A stretch of DNA of 32,641 nucleotides from JANOAR01 sp031411235 (GTDB lineage: Bacteria > Verrucomicrobiota > Verrucomicrobiia > Verrucomicrobiales > Verrucomicrobiaceae), in the NCBI GenBank assembly GCA_031411235.1, contig JANOAR010000273.1, positions 1 to 32,641 on the forward strand, written 5' to 3'. The notes under the pieces were generated by a model that ran no database searches, was not told the DNA's origin, and saw only the letters and a list, made by a program, of their open reading frames with translations. Of the stretch, positions 6,473 through 15,213 are shown piece by piece; within the stretch, counting starts at the first letter, position 1; each line of letters starts with the position of its first letter. The translations under genes and the position numbers were made by a program.

Positions 6473-7600
6473 ATGCCTCTCTCCGACAGTGACCGCGCAC
6501 GCCTCGATGCCCTGCATGACCGCCTATGCACTGCGAAGCCTGTCTCTATCGGTTATCCTTGCAACCAGGAGTTCGATTACTCGGAGCTGTTCCGCTTCCT
6601 CCAGTTCAGCATCAACAACGTGGGCGATCCCTTCAGCGGCAGCAACTACCGGCTCAACACCCATGACTTCGAGCGCGAGGTAGTGCAGGACTTCGTGCGC
6701 TTCACCCAGGCTCCGCCCGATGACTACTGGGGCTATGTGACGAATGGCGGCACGGAGGGGAACATGTATGGCCTGTATGTCGCGCGTGAACTGTTCCCGC
6801 AGGGCATGGTGTATTTCAGCGAGGACACCCATTACAGCGTGGCGAAAATCCTGCGCGTGCAGCACACGAGGAACATCATGATCAAGAGCCAACCCAACGG
6901 CCAGCTCGACTATGAAGACCTCCACGAAACGCTGCGCATCCATCGCGATGTGCCACCGATCATCTTCGCCAACATCGGCACCACGATGAAGGGCAGCATC
7001 GACGACTTGGCCAAGATTCGCGACATCCTGGAAGACCTCGCCATCGGCGAAAGCTACATCCACGCCGATGCGGCGCTCAGTGGCATGATCCTGCCCTTCG
7101 TGGACAAACCGCAGCCGTGGAACTTCGCCAATGGCGCGGACAGCCTTTCCATCAGCGGTCACAAGCTGCTCGGCTGCCCACTGCCCTGCGGTGTGGTGCT
7201 CGCGAGGAAGCGCAATGTGGATCGCATCGCCCGCAATGTGGAATACGTCGGTGCGCTGGACACCACCATCTCCGGCTCGCGCAATGCGATGACGCCGCTC
7301 ATGCTGTGGTATCGGCTGCGTTCGCTGGGCGATGAGGGTTTGCGAGCCCTGGTGCAGCGCTGCCTGCACCTCGCCCGTTATGCCGTGGAACAGCTTCAAG
7401 CCAAGGGCATCGACGCGTGGCGGCATGATGAAAACTCCATCACCGTCGTCATCCCACGCCCGCCGGAGGCTTTGATGAAAAAGTGGATCATCGCCCCGCG
7501 CAAAAAGATTGCCCACCTCATCACCCTACCGCCGATGACCGAGGCGGTGATTGATGCGTTCGCCCACGAGTTCGCCACCATGATCGGAACCCAGCCATGA
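6473..7600 (+). CDS. hdc: PLP-dependent histidine decarboxylase
   Basis: A 375-residue group II PLP decarboxylase that closely resembles the Gram-negative histidine decarboxylases (about 378-383 residues), which make histamine. Key features: YPCNQEFDYSEL at 28-39, NGGTEGNMYG at 91-100 (phosphate binding), His120 in SEDTHYS (stacks on PLP), HADAALSG at 197-204 (Asp199 holds the pyridine nitrogen) and SGHKLLG with Lys231 as Schiff-base lysine. A different amino acid as substrate is possible, but overall length and motifs favour histidine. Its stop overlaps the start of the ACT-domain gene by four bases (ATGA), so the two products are probably made in a fixed ratio. No clear ribosome site precedes the ATG. 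Confidence 0.85.
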   Translation: MPLSDSDRARLDALHDRLCTAKPVSIGYPCNQEFDYSELFRFLQFSINNVGDPFSGSNYRLNTHDFEREVVQDFVRFTQAPPDDYWGYVTNGGTEGNMYGLYVARELFPQGMVYFSEDTHYSVAKILRVQHTRNIMIKSQPNGQLDYEDLHETLRIHRDVPPIIFANIGTTMKGSIDDLAKIRDILEDLAIGESYIHADAALSGMILPFVDKPQPWNFANGADSLSISGHKLLGCPLPCGVVLARKRNVDRIARNVEYVGALDTTISGSRNAMTPLMLWYRLRSLGDEGLRALVQRCLHLARYAVEQLQAKGIDAWRHDENSITVVIPRPPEALMKKWIIAPRKKIAHLITLPPMTEAVIDAFAHEFATMIGTQP

Positions 7601-7995
7601 AACAAATCACCGTCCTCACCCGCAAAGACACCTCCGAACTCAGCCGCGTGGCCTCGCTACTGGGTGATGCTGGGGTGAATATCGAAGACCTCGCCGCCGA
7701 GAATCTGGAGGAGACTGGCATCATCGTGCTCACGGTGGATCAATACGATCTCGCGCTGCAAGCCCTGCGCGATGCCGGATTGCGAGCCATCACGCAGGAT
7801 GCGCTGGTCATTCGCATCGAAGACAAACCGGGAGCCCTGGCCAGCATCGCCAAGCGCCTGCGCGACGCGGGCATCGACATGCGCAGCATGCACATCCTGC
7901 GCCGCGAAGGCAGCAACTCGCTCGCCAGCATCGTCGCCACAGACCATGAAATGGCTGCCCGCGTGCTGGCTGATGTGATCGTCACCGCCTCGTAG
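7597..7995 (+). CDS. Tandem ACT-domain protein
   Basis: A 132-residue protein made of two ACT domains: residues 1-65 (ITVLTRKDTSELSRVASLLG, then DAGVNIEDL) and 68-132 (ALVIRIEDKPGALASIAKRL, then DAGIDMRSMH). The second carries the classical D-K-PGAL turn with the DAGI ligand loop. ACT domains bind amino acids and regulate metabolic enzymes. It overlaps the histidine decarboxylase gene by four bases, so binding histidine or histamine and modulating that enzyme is a reasonable inference. No catalytic or DNA-binding domain is present. Confidence 0.85.
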   Translation: MKQITVLTRKDTSELSRVASLLGDAGVNIEDLAAENLEETGIIVLTVDQYDLALQALRDAGLRAITQDALVIRIEDKPGALASIAKRLRDAGIDMRSMHILRREGSNSLASIVATDHEMAARVLADVIVTAS

Positions 7996-8065
7996 CCGAG
8001 GCAAAAAATATCGAAGGGCGATACTCAAAAATCCGCGCCCATTGCCCTCATTCGCGAAGCGCGTT

Positions 8066-9172
8066 CTACGTGAGCTTCTCGATGATGAACTGCTCGCAGA
8101 TGCGGTGGTAAAGCTCCATGGACGCGAGGTTCATCCACTCATCCGCACGATGTAAATTTCCGACCACGGGGCTGGAGAGCACCACGGGAATGCCATACTG
8201 CGCGATGAACCAAGCGTCGCTGCCGCCGGAAGCGCGGACGAGCTTGGCGGGCAGGCCAGTGAGCTGTTCGGTGATCTGGAGATAAAGCGGATCAGGCGAC
8301 AAATGCGTCGTCGGGGCCGTCGCCACGGGTTCAACGATCACATCTGTCCCCGCGATTTGTCTGACCGTGGCGAGCATGCTCTCGACGGTGTAGGGCGGTG
8401 GAAAGCGCAGATCGACGATGGCCTCAGCTTCGCCAGGGATGCAATTGATCGTCCGATTCCGTGTGTTGCAAAGGGTGGGCACGCAGGTGGGATACCAGTG
8501 ATCTGGCGAATCCTTGTCCTGCAAGGCATCGAAGTGCTGGCCCAAGCGAGCGAGACCTTGCACGAGGGCTGCGAGGGCGTTGGGGCCGAGCCACGGTGCC
8601 GCTGCATGGCCCTCCTTTCCCACGACCCGGAGGCGCACTTGCAGGATGCCTTTTTCCTCCACCGTCACGCGGTTGATCGAACCGCCATCGGGCACCATCG
8701 CTAGACCGCATCGCAAGCCCACCGTTTCAAACAAGTAGCGCACGCCGTCATCGCCACCGCGTTCCTCGTCGGAGGTGAGGGCGATGCCGAGCGGAATGCC
8801 GGGGAACCGACGATGCAGATCGCAAAACAACTCCAGCATGATGGCGCACTGGCCTTTCATATCGCCAGCGCCCGGCCCCCACAGGCAACCATCGCGAATG
8901 GCCGATTGATAAACTTCGACATCGGGATGCTCAATCACATCCAGATGCCCCACCAGCATGATACCGGGAACCTGCACGCCACGAGCCCCCGCGACGAGCG
9001 AGGCAAACCCATTGCTTTCGTATTCGCGAATCTCCACCCCTGGGAGAGCCGCCAGATGACGGCGGCACACGTCAAAGCAGCGCGCTCGCTCCTCTGGCCG
9101 ACTCTCGGTGCTGGGGATGTGCATGAGTTCACGAGTCAGCGCGATGAGTCGATCCAAGGTGGGTGCTATCAT
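8066..9172 (-). CDS. M20-family metallopeptidase (ArgE/DapE-like)
   Basis: A 368-residue protein with the M20 di-zinc layout: LVGHLDVI at 73-80 (His76 and Asp78), GPGAGDMKGQ at 99-108 (bridging Asp104), SDEERGG at 134-140 (general base Glu and metal Glu), then VPDGGS, and a final metal His in NLHRADEW near the C-terminus. The dimerisation domain with KEGHAAAPWLGPNAL lies in the middle. Related enzymes hydrolyse N-acetylornithine, N-succinyl-diaminopimelate or dipeptides; the substrate cannot be fixed from sequence. It is convergent with the ACT gene and divergent from the transglutaminase-like gene. No signal peptide, so cytoplasmic. Confidence 0.85.
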   Translation of the reverse strand: MIAPTLDRLIALTRELMHIPSTESRPEERARCFDVCRRHLAALPGVEIREYESNGFASLVAGARGVQVPGIMLVGHLDVIEHPDVEVYQSAIRDGCLWGPGAGDMKGQCAIMLELFCDLHRRFPGIPLGIALTSDEERGGDDGVRYLFETVGLRCGLAMVPDGGSINRVTVEEKGILQVRLRVVGKEGHAAAPWLGPNALAALVQGLARLGQHFDALQDKDSPDHWYPTCVPTLCNTRNRTINCIPGEAEAIVDLRFPPPYTVESMLATVRQIAGTDVIVEPVATAPTTHLSPDPLYLQITEQLTGLPAKLVRASGGSDAWFIAQYGIPVVLSSPVVGNLHRADEWMNLASMELYHRICEQFIIEKLT

Positions 9173-9315
9173 GAAGGGAGGAGGTGGCGAGAGCCTGTTG
9201 GTGCATTGAGATCAGGCATGGGGAGAATACCCACCTACTGCTGGCACGATTATCGCGTTACGGCTCGATAGCGTGTGCTCGCAGGAGGTTGTCTTCAGAG
9301 TTCAGCTTTACCAAC

Positions 9316-10212
9316 ATGAATTCAGACTACCTTGATCTCACCGTCCGCGTGGGGTGCAACCTTGTTTACGAAACCGATCTCTTCACCCCCATCTCCTTCT
9401 TGCTCCGGCCTCGCCGCGACAAGCATTGCCTCGTGCTTCAGGAAAGCTGCAATTATGGCCCTTATTTGTCGCCCATGGAGTTTGAAGATTCGCACGGCAA
9501 CTTAACCTGCCGCACCATGCTCGTGCCGGGCCGCAATGTGATCAACATGGACGCCTACGTTGCCGTCTCGTCCTTGCCCGACCATTGGGAAATGAATCAC
9601 AATTCCTTACCCGTGAACGAGCTGCCGCAGGAACTGCTGCGCTACACACTGCCCAGTCGCTACTGCGATTCCGACAAGCTCTCCAATTTCGCTTGGCAGC
9701 AGTTTGGCTCCATCAATAACGGGATGCAACGGGTTCATGCCATCTGTGATTGGGTGCATCAGAACATCGAATACCGCACTGGCTCAGGGCGCACCGACAT
9801 TTCCGCCGCCGACGTGATCCAGCGTGGCTATGGCGTTTGCCGAGATTTTGCGCACGCCGTCGTCGCCTTGTGTCGTGCCTTCAATATGCCCGCACGCTAC
9901 GTCACGGGACACCTGCCGGACATAGCGTGCTGGGATGCGGGCGGCCCCATGGACTTTCATGCTTATGGCGAAGTCTATCTGGGCCGATGGTTCACCATTG
10001 ATGCCCGCTTCAATGTCCCCCGCATTGGCCGCATCAAACTAGGGCATGGCATGGATGCCGTGGACGGTGCCTTCTCCACGATCTATGGCGCAGCCAGCCT
10101 CGTCAATTTTATGGTCTGGGCCTATCAGGTCAATCCCTTGGGCATGGCCTTGGGCGATCCCATTGACCTGTCGAAGCGACTCGACGGAACACCGCAATTG
10201 CGCCTCGCCTGA
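9316..10212 (+). CDS. Transglutaminase-like cysteine peptidase family protein
   Basis: A 298-residue protein. An N-terminal beta-rich region (1-110) precedes a transglutaminase-like domain with its triad visible: Cys175 in GYGVCRDFAH, His215 in DFHAYGEV and Asp229 in FTIDARFN. The segment MPARYVTGHL following the Cys helix is characteristic. Such bacterial proteins act as proteases or amide hydrolases on peptide substrates, and some are found near ATP-grasp/alpha-E genes, which are absent here. I chose ATG 9316; upstream in-frame codons back to 9184 overlap the spacer next to the divergent peptidase. No secretion signal is seen. Confidence 0.8.
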   Translation: MNSDYLDLTVRVGCNLVYETDLFTPISFLLRPRRDKHCLVLQESCNYGPYLSPMEFEDSHGNLTCRTMLVPGRNVINMDAYVAVSSLPDHWEMNHNSLPVNELPQELLRYTLPSRYCDSDKLSNFAWQQFGSINNGMQRVHAICDWVHQNIEYRTGSGRTDISAADVIQRGYGVCRDFAHAVVALCRAFNMPARYVTGHLPDIACWDAGGPMDFHAYGEVYLGRWFTIDARFNVPRIGRIKLGHGMDAVDGAFSTIYGAASLVNFMVWAYQVNPLGMALGDPIDLSKRLDGTPQLRLA

Positions 10213-10262
10213 ACGGTTTTTTCACAAGGCAGGCGTGATAGCAAAGCAAGCCGAGAGGGATA

Positions 10263-10383
10263 AGGGGCAAGGTTGAAGGGATAAGGGGAGTGGCTTCGCG
10301 CTTGAATGCAAAACCACAGCCCAGCGACGAAGATCACACCCGAAGGCACTCCCCTTATCCCTTATCCCTTGAACCTTGCCCCT
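10263..10383. repeat. Inverted repeat with G-run stem (dispersed-repeat-like)
   Basis: 10263-10292 (aggggcaaggttgaagggat followed by aaggggagtg) is the reverse complement of 10347-10383, except that the right arm has one extra seven-base unit (atccctt). The arms flank a 54-base loop. The unit aagggataagggg recurs, suggesting a slipping tandem unit. It lies between the transglutaminase-like gene and coaE and could act as a bidirectional terminator or be a mobile palindromic repeat; there is no U-run. Confidence 0.6.
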
Positions 10384-10458
10384 CCGACAGCTCATGGCGA
10401 AGACACCGCCTAATTTCCCATTGTCCCCCTTCCCCAGCCCGCTAGGCTCGCGCTTCGC

Positions 10459-11070
10459 ATGATCAGCGCAGTCATCACAGGCGGCATCGCCACGGGAAAA
10501 TCTTCTTTTGTCGCCGCCCTTCGGGCAGCGGCAGGGCCACGTCTCGCTTCCTTCAGCAGCGACGAGGCGGTGCGCGAGGCCTACACCCAGGCCGACGTTT
10601 CACGAGCCATCTGCGAGGCCGTGGGGCTCGCCCCTGTAAGGCCCGAGGGCGAGGATGCGGGAGCCCTGCGGGCGGCCATCCGAGGCATTGTGACCCAGGA
10701 CGCCGGGGCAAAAAAGCGCCTGGAGGAGGTGCTGCATCCGCTGGTTTTCCGCGACCTGGAGCTGGCCCGCGAAAAGGCAGAAAAGGGAGGGGCTGACGTT
10801 TTCCTTGCGGAAGTGCCGCTCTACTACGAGTCTCAGCGCCGTTGCAGCGCGGACATGGTCATCGTCGTTGCGGCAAGCCGGGAGACTCAGCTCCGCCGTT
10901 TAATATCGTGTCGGGGCTTGGATCAGGAGACTTCCGAAAGGCTGCTTGGAGTCCAATTTCGATTGGAAGACAAGGTGGCCCTGGCTGACAAAGTTGTCTG
11001 GAACGACGGCATTGAAAGCCTCGCCCAGCAACAGGCCCTGACCCTCCTGCGACAGCTCATCACGCACTAA
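10459..11070 (+). CDS. coaE: Dephospho-CoA kinase
   Basis: A 203-residue P-loop kinase, normal length. It phosphorylates the 3'-OH of dephospho-CoA with ATP, the last step of coenzyme A synthesis. Features: Walker A TGGIATGKS at 7-15; the SSDEAVREAY stretch in place of the usual DxD/A region; the CoA-domain segment LEEVLHPLVF at 88-97; EVPLYYES at 117-124, matching the family's D-x-PLLxE; and a lid R-R-L-I region with a QxxxE motif. The gene ends 10 bases before rho, indicating co-transcription. Confidence 0.9.
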   Translation: MISAVITGGIATGKSSFVAALRAAAGPRLASFSSDEAVREAYTQADVSRAICEAVGLAPVRPEGEDAGALRAAIRGIVTQDAGAKKRLEEVLHPLVFRDLELAREKAEKGGADVFLAEVPLYYESQRRCSADMVIVVAASRETQLRRLISCRGLDQETSERLLGVQFRLEDKVALADKVVWNDGIESLAQQQALTLLRQLITH

Positions 11071-11080
11071 AATTTCACTC

Positions 11081-12787
11081 ATGGTAGATACAGAGAACCC
11101 CACCGCCGACGAAGCGCTCGTCGTGCCCGCCCCACCGCCCCTCCCCGACGAAATGGAGGCCCCCAAGCCCAAGGCGAGAGCCAGCAAGGCCGCCCGCGAA
11201 GCCGACGGCACACCGAAGAAGGCTGCCAAAAAGGCATCGAAGAAGGCTGCAAAAGCCGCGACTGAGGAGGCACCAGAGCTGCCCACACAGCCTGACTCCG
11301 CCCCCGTGGCCGAGCCTCCCGCCACCACAGAGCCAGAGGCTGCTGCCGAAACCCGTGATGAAGACATTGCGGTAGCACCTGATGCGCCCGCAGTGCCTTC
11401 CGTTCCCGAGGTTGAAGCGAAAGAAGCCGCCGAGCCTTCACCCCCCCCTGCAAGCGAGACGCCCGCTCCCTCACCCGCCGAGCCCCCCGCGCCGCGCGAG
11501 CCCGAGAAGGCCGAAGCCCCCTTCCCCGAGGAAGTGTCCATCCGCGACCTCCAGGCATCCTCGCCTGCCGAGCTGCTGGCCCTCGCCGAAAAAGTCGGCT
11601 GGCGCACCAATGCCAGCCGCACCAAGCACCAGCAAATTTTCGACCTCATGGGCTGGATGGGCGCGCACCGCACCCGCCTGCGCGTCGAGGGCATCCTGGA
11701 ACTCCCGCCCGAGGGCTTCGGCCTCATCCGCAGCGAGCGCTACAGCTTTACCCCACTGCCCGAGGACACCTTCATCCCCTCCTTCGTCGTGCGGAAGCTC
11801 AACCTCCGCGCTGGGCAGAAGATCAGCGGCTATGCCAAGGCCCCCAAGGACAAGGAAAAATACGCCGCCATCGACCGCGTCACCGAGATCGAAGGCGTGC
11901 CCGTCGCAGACTGGGTGGAACTGACCCCCTTCGACAAACTAACCGCCCTCTTCCCCTCCGAGCGCATCATTTTGGAGACGCACAAGGACAGCACTGTCAC
12001 CTCCCGTGTGGTCGATCTCGTCGCCCCTCTCGGCAAGGGCCAGCGCGGTCTCATCGTTGCCTCGCCGCGCTCCGGCAAGACGATGGTGCTCAAGGACATG
12101 GCCAAGTCCATCACCGTCAACCATCCCGAGATCACCCTCATCGTGCTGCTGCTCGATGAGCGTCCCGAGGAAGTCACTGACTTCGAGGAATCCGTGACCG
12201 GCTGTGAAATTTATGCCAGCACCTTCGACGAAAGTCCGAAGCGCCACACGCAGGTCGCCGAACTTGTCTCCGAACGTGCCAAGCGCCTCGTCGAGATGAA
12301 AAAAGACGTGGTCATCCTGCTCGACAGCATCACCCGTTTGTCTCGTGGCTACAACTCCATGCAAGGCGGCAAAGGTCGCACCATGTCAGGAGGCGTCGAT
12401 GCCAAGGCGTTGGTGAAGCCGAAGAAATTCTTTGGTGCTGCGCGCAACGTCGAAGAAGGCGGCAGCCTCACCATCATCGCCACCGCCCTCGTCGAAACCG
12501 AGAGCAAGATGGACGACCTCATTTTCGAGGAGTTCAAGGGCACTGGGAACCTCGAAATCAACCTCGACCGCGAGATGGCCGAGCGCCGCATTTACCCCGC
12601 CATCCATGTGACCAAATCCGGCACACGGCGCGATGATTTGCTCTACCACCCCGATGAGTTCCGCCGCGTCGGAGCCATCCGCAAGCAGCTCGCCAGCGTG
12701 CCCGCCGCCGAGGCTCTGGAGACCCTCATCAAGAACATCCACCGCACCGGCTCCAACGCCGCGCTGCTGCTGTCGGGTATGCGCTGA
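11081..12787 (+). CDS. rho: Transcription termination factor Rho with low-complexity N-terminal extension
   Basis: A 568-residue protein, about 150 longer than E. coli Rho (419). Residues 1-150 are Ala/Pro/Glu/Lys-rich and probably disordered, including the basic run KKAAKKASKKAAKAA near 43-57 and a long acidic-proline stretch. From about 153 the Rho N-terminal helical domain, the RNA-binding OSB fold (ELPPEGFGLIR) and the hexameric ATPase domain follow: Walker A ASPRSGKT, Walker B VVILLDSITRL, Q-loop GGSLTIIATALVE and R-loop RDDLLYHPDE. Rho loads on nascent RNA and terminates transcription. Such extensions are known in Bacteroidota and Actinomycetota Rho and can affect RNA binding or condensate formation. 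It sits between coaE and rnd. Confidence 0.95.
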   Translation: MVDTENPTADEALVVPAPPPLPDEMEAPKPKARASKAAREADGTPKKAAKKASKKAAKAATEEAPELPTQPDSAPVAEPPATTEPEAAAETRDEDIAVAPDAPAVPSVPEVEAKEAAEPSPPPASETPAPSPAEPPAPREPEKAEAPFPEEVSIRDLQASSPAELLALAEKVGWRTNASRTKHQQIFDLMGWMGAHRTRLRVEGILELPPEGFGLIRSERYSFTPLPEDTFIPSFVVRKLNLRAGQKISGYAKAPKDKEKYAAIDRVTEIEGVPVADWVELTPFDKLTALFPSERIILETHKDSTVTSRVVDLVAPLGKGQRGLIVASPRSGKTMVLKDMAKSITVNHPEITLIVLLLDERPEEVTDFEESVTGCEIYASTFDESPKRHTQVAELVSERAKRLVEMKKDVVILLDSITRLSRGYNSMQGGKGRTMSGGVDAKALVKPKKFFGAARNVEEGGSLTIIATALVETESKMDDLIFEEFKGTGNLEINLDREMAERRIYPAIHVTKSGTRRDDLLYHPDEFRRVGAIRKQLASVPAAEALETLIKNIHRTGSNAALLLSGMR

Positions 12788-13959
12788 TGAATACCCTCCA
12801 CGACATGGATCACACGACCGCCTCCGCCTCGCCCCGCGACTACTCTTATGTGGACACTGACGCCGATCTCGCGGCGCTAGTGGCTCGCATCAACATCGCC
12901 CGCGAAGCCACGCCCCACTTCCGCTGCTGCCTCGATACCGAGGCCGACAGCCTGCATCATTTCCAGGAAAAGCTCTGCCTCATCCAGCTTGCCTTCGCGG
13001 ATGAATTCGTGCTCATCGACCCCCTCGCGATCAAGGACATGAGCGCCTTCATCACCGCTATCGACGCGGGCGACGTGTGGTTCCACGGAGCCGATTACGA
13101 TCTCACGCTGCTGCGCAAAACCTACGACTGGAGCCCCCGCGTGATGCGCGATACCCAGATCGCCGCGCGCCTCGCTGGCAGCCGTGCCTTCGGCCTCGCC
13201 GCGCTCATCGAGATTCACTTTGGCAAGTCCTTGTCCAAGGCCTCGCAGAAGGCCGACTGGAGCCGCCGCCCGCTGCCCGACACGATGCTGAACTACGCCG
13301 TTGATGACGTGCGCTACCTGCTCGCGCTCGCGGATATTTTGCAAGGCCAGCTCGCCGAGAAAGGCCGCACCGCGTGGTTCATCGAGAGCTGCGAGGACTT
13401 GCAGGAAGACGTGGCCAACCGCAGCACCAGCCGCAAAGAAGACCCCTGGCGCGTGCAAGGTGCAGGCCGCCTGCAACCCAAGGGCCTCGCTGTGCTGAAA
13501 GCCATGTGGGAATGGCGCGAGACCGCCGCCGAGGAGCGCGATTACCCGTGCTTCCGCGTCATGTCGAACAAACAAATGATCGAGATGGTCACGCATTTCG
13601 AGACCACGGATGAGCCGCTCTACCCGCCCGCAGGCTGGCGCCCGCGCTGGAAAAAGGAGTTCTGCGAGGCCATCCAGGTTGTCGTGGATGCCGAGCCCAG
13701 CACCTGGCCGCGCCGCCTGAAGCCGCAGTCCTCCCGCCTCTCCGACGCCGCCCGCGATCAGGTGGATCGCCTCTGCCAGGCCCGCGACGCCATCGGCAAG
13801 ACCCTCGACATCGAAGGCTCGCTCATCGGCTCGCGCGGCACGTTGGAAGTCGTCGTATCAAAGGCCGAAGGCATCAACGAACTGCTCCAGTGGCAGAAAG
13901 ACTTGCTCGCCAAGCCCCTCGCCGAAGCAAGAGCCGCGCTAGGATTTGCCGCATCCTAG
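12787..13959 (+). CDS. rnd: Ribonuclease D-like 3'-5' exoribonuclease
   Basis: A 390-residue protein. The DEDDy exonuclease domain (about 20-200) has Asp50 and Glu52 in CCLDTEAD, Asp105 in GADYDLTLL, and Tyr170 with Asp174 in NYAVDDVRYLL. The C-terminal half contains an HRDC-like region (RLQPKGLAVLKAMWEWRETA, about 220-295), as in RNase D, which trims tRNA 3' ends. The start overlaps the rho stop by one base (TGATG), so expression is coupled to rho. An alternative start at Met7 (12805) would change only the N-terminal tail. Confidence 0.9.
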   Translation: MNTLHDMDHTTASASPRDYSYVDTDADLAALVARINIAREATPHFRCCLDTEADSLHHFQEKLCLIQLAFADEFVLIDPLAIKDMSAFITAIDAGDVWFHGADYDLTLLRKTYDWSPRVMRDTQIAARLAGSRAFGLAALIEIHFGKSLSKASQKADWSRRPLPDTMLNYAVDDVRYLLALADILQGQLAEKGRTAWFIESCEDLQEDVANRSTSRKEDPWRVQGAGRLQPKGLAVLKAMWEWRETAAEERDYPCFRVMSNKQMIEMVTHFETTDEPLYPPAGWRPRWKKEFCEAIQVVVDAEPSTWPRRLKPQSSRLSDAARDQVDRLCQARDAIGKTLDIEGSLIGSRGTLEVVVSKAEGINELLQWQKDLLAKPLAEARAALGFAAS

Positions 13960-14012
13960 CCTCCTCCGGCGAACCTCCTTGGACAAAGCCTCCTGGATTA
14001 TGTCCGGTGAGA

Positions 14013-14050
14013 TTCATAATTCATCCTTCATAATTCATCCTTCATAATTT
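14013..14050. repeat. 14-base tandem repeat, 2.7 copies
   Basis: ttcataattcatcc occurs at 14013-14026 and 14027-14040, then partially at 14041-14050 (ttcataattt). It is AT-rich in a GC-rich context and ends four bases before the TTG start of the methyltransferase gene, replacing any ribosome-binding site. The reverse complement GGATGAATTATGAA is, from memory, a common dispersed motif in Verrucomicrobiota. Confidence 0.75.
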
Positions 14051-14053
14051 GCT

Positions 14054-15151
14054 TTGAGCCGCCCCGACAAAGACTCCCAAGCCGCGCTCGACACCCTCGT
14101 GCTCGCGCTCGCCGCCGTCCCCGAACTCACCGCCAGCGCTGAGCGCATCGCCTTCCTCCGCGCCCAGGCTCACGAGGCCTTCCTGCCGCTGATGCCACGA
14201 ATGCGCTGTGAGCAGTCCTTCAAGCCCCGCGCTGCGCGGCTCGACGCGCTCGGCATGAAGTCCAGCGACAGCAAAATCGACGGCCAATACGATCTCGTCC
14301 TGCTGCTCCCCGACCGCCAGCGCGATCAAACCCAGGCCGATTTGGCTCGCGGCTTCGACCTGCTGCGCCCCGGTGGCACGCTCGTCGTCAGCCTGCACAA
14401 CGACTGGGGAGCCAAGCGTTATGAAAAGCTGGTGCAAAGCGTCGCTGGCAGCACACAGATGATTTCAAAGAATCACTGCCGCGTCTTCTGGGCCACCAAG
14501 ACCGACGCCTTGCAAGAGACCACCCTCGCCCAATGGCGTGTCCACGCCCCGTTGCGCCGCGTGCTCGAAGGCCGCTTCTGGTCGCGCCCTGGGCTCTTCG
14601 CCTGGGATCACATCGACGAAGGCTCGCAATTCCTCGCCGACCTCCTGCCCACCGATTTAAAAGGCCACGGTGCCGACCTCGGCGCAGGCTGGGGCTACCT
14701 CAGCGATCAAGTCCTGCGCAAGTGCCCGGACATTGACGCCATCGACCTCTATGAAGCCGAGCGCGACGCCCTCGACGCCGCCAAGCGCAACCTCGGCCTC
14801 ATCATGGTGCGGGTGAAGCAGCGCATGGTGTGGAGCGATGTCGCCCAAGGCATCGACTCGCGAAAGTATGACTTCATCGTCATGAATCCGCCCTTCCACG
14901 AAGGTCGCCTGCCCGACCCACGACTCGGCATGAAATTCATCGCCGCAGCCTCCGCCGGACTCAAACCCCACGGCCAGCTCTGGCTCGTCGCCAACCGCCA
15001 GCTCCCCTACGAAGCCATCATCGCCGAAGCCTTCGGCGAGAGCCGCCTCGTCGAGCAACGTGGCAACTACAAGGTGATCACCGCGACACAGCCGCTGATG
15101 ACGAAGGAAAAAGACCCAAGGCGCAAGCGCGGCTGGGTGGAGAGGAAGTAA
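14054..15151 (+). CDS. RsmC/RlmG-like class I SAM-dependent rRNA methyltransferase
   Basis: A 365-residue protein. It shows the duplicated layout of RsmC/RlmG enzymes: an N-terminal non-catalytic Rossmann-like half (1-165, with LLRPGGTLVVSLHND) and a catalytic half with SAM motif ADLGAGWGYLS at 207-217 and active-site NPPFHEGR at 278-285, characteristic of base N-methylation. Family members make m2G1207 in 16S rRNA or m2G1835 in 23S rRNA; which one applies is not clear. The only start near the domain boundary is TTG 14054, since a TAA lies in frame at 14045. It abuts a tandem repeat and lacks a ribosome site. The tail is basic (RRKRGWVERK). Confidence 0.85.
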   Translation: MSRPDKDSQAALDTLVLALAAVPELTASAERIAFLRAQAHEAFLPLMPRMRCEQSFKPRAARLDALGMKSSDSKIDGQYDLVLLLPDRQRDQTQADLARGFDLLRPGGTLVVSLHNDWGAKRYEKLVQSVAGSTQMISKNHCRVFWATKTDALQETTLAQWRVHAPLRRVLEGRFWSRPGLFAWDHIDEGSQFLADLLPTDLKGHGADLGAGWGYLSDQVLRKCPDIDAIDLYEAERDALDAAKRNLGLIMVRVKQRMVWSDVAQGIDSRKYDFIVMNPPFHEGRLPDPRLGMKFIAAASAGLKPHGQLWLVANRQLPYEAIIAEAFGESRLVEQRGNYKVITATQPLMTKEKDPRRKRGWVERK

Positions 15152-15152
15152 G

Positions 15153-15198
15153 GAAGGCAGAATTTCGAATGGGGGAGATGCATTCTGCATTCTGAATC
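15153..15198. repeat. Dispersed-repeat-like sequence after the methyltransferase gene
   Basis: Contains gaaggcagaatttcgaat, then cattctgcattctgaat with cattctg twice in tandem. Strings of this type occur between genes in Verrucomicrobiota as I recall. No ORF. Confidence 0.3.
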
Positions 15199-15213
15199 GT
15201 TATTAGTCATTCA

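Noticed and set aside
6524..7516. 330-aa minus-strand open frame opposite histidine decarboxylase
   Set aside because: Shadow of a well-supported PLP enzyme.
14013..14050. CRISPR-like or iteron array
   Set aside because: Units are back-to-back 14-mers without spacers and without a replication gene nearby.
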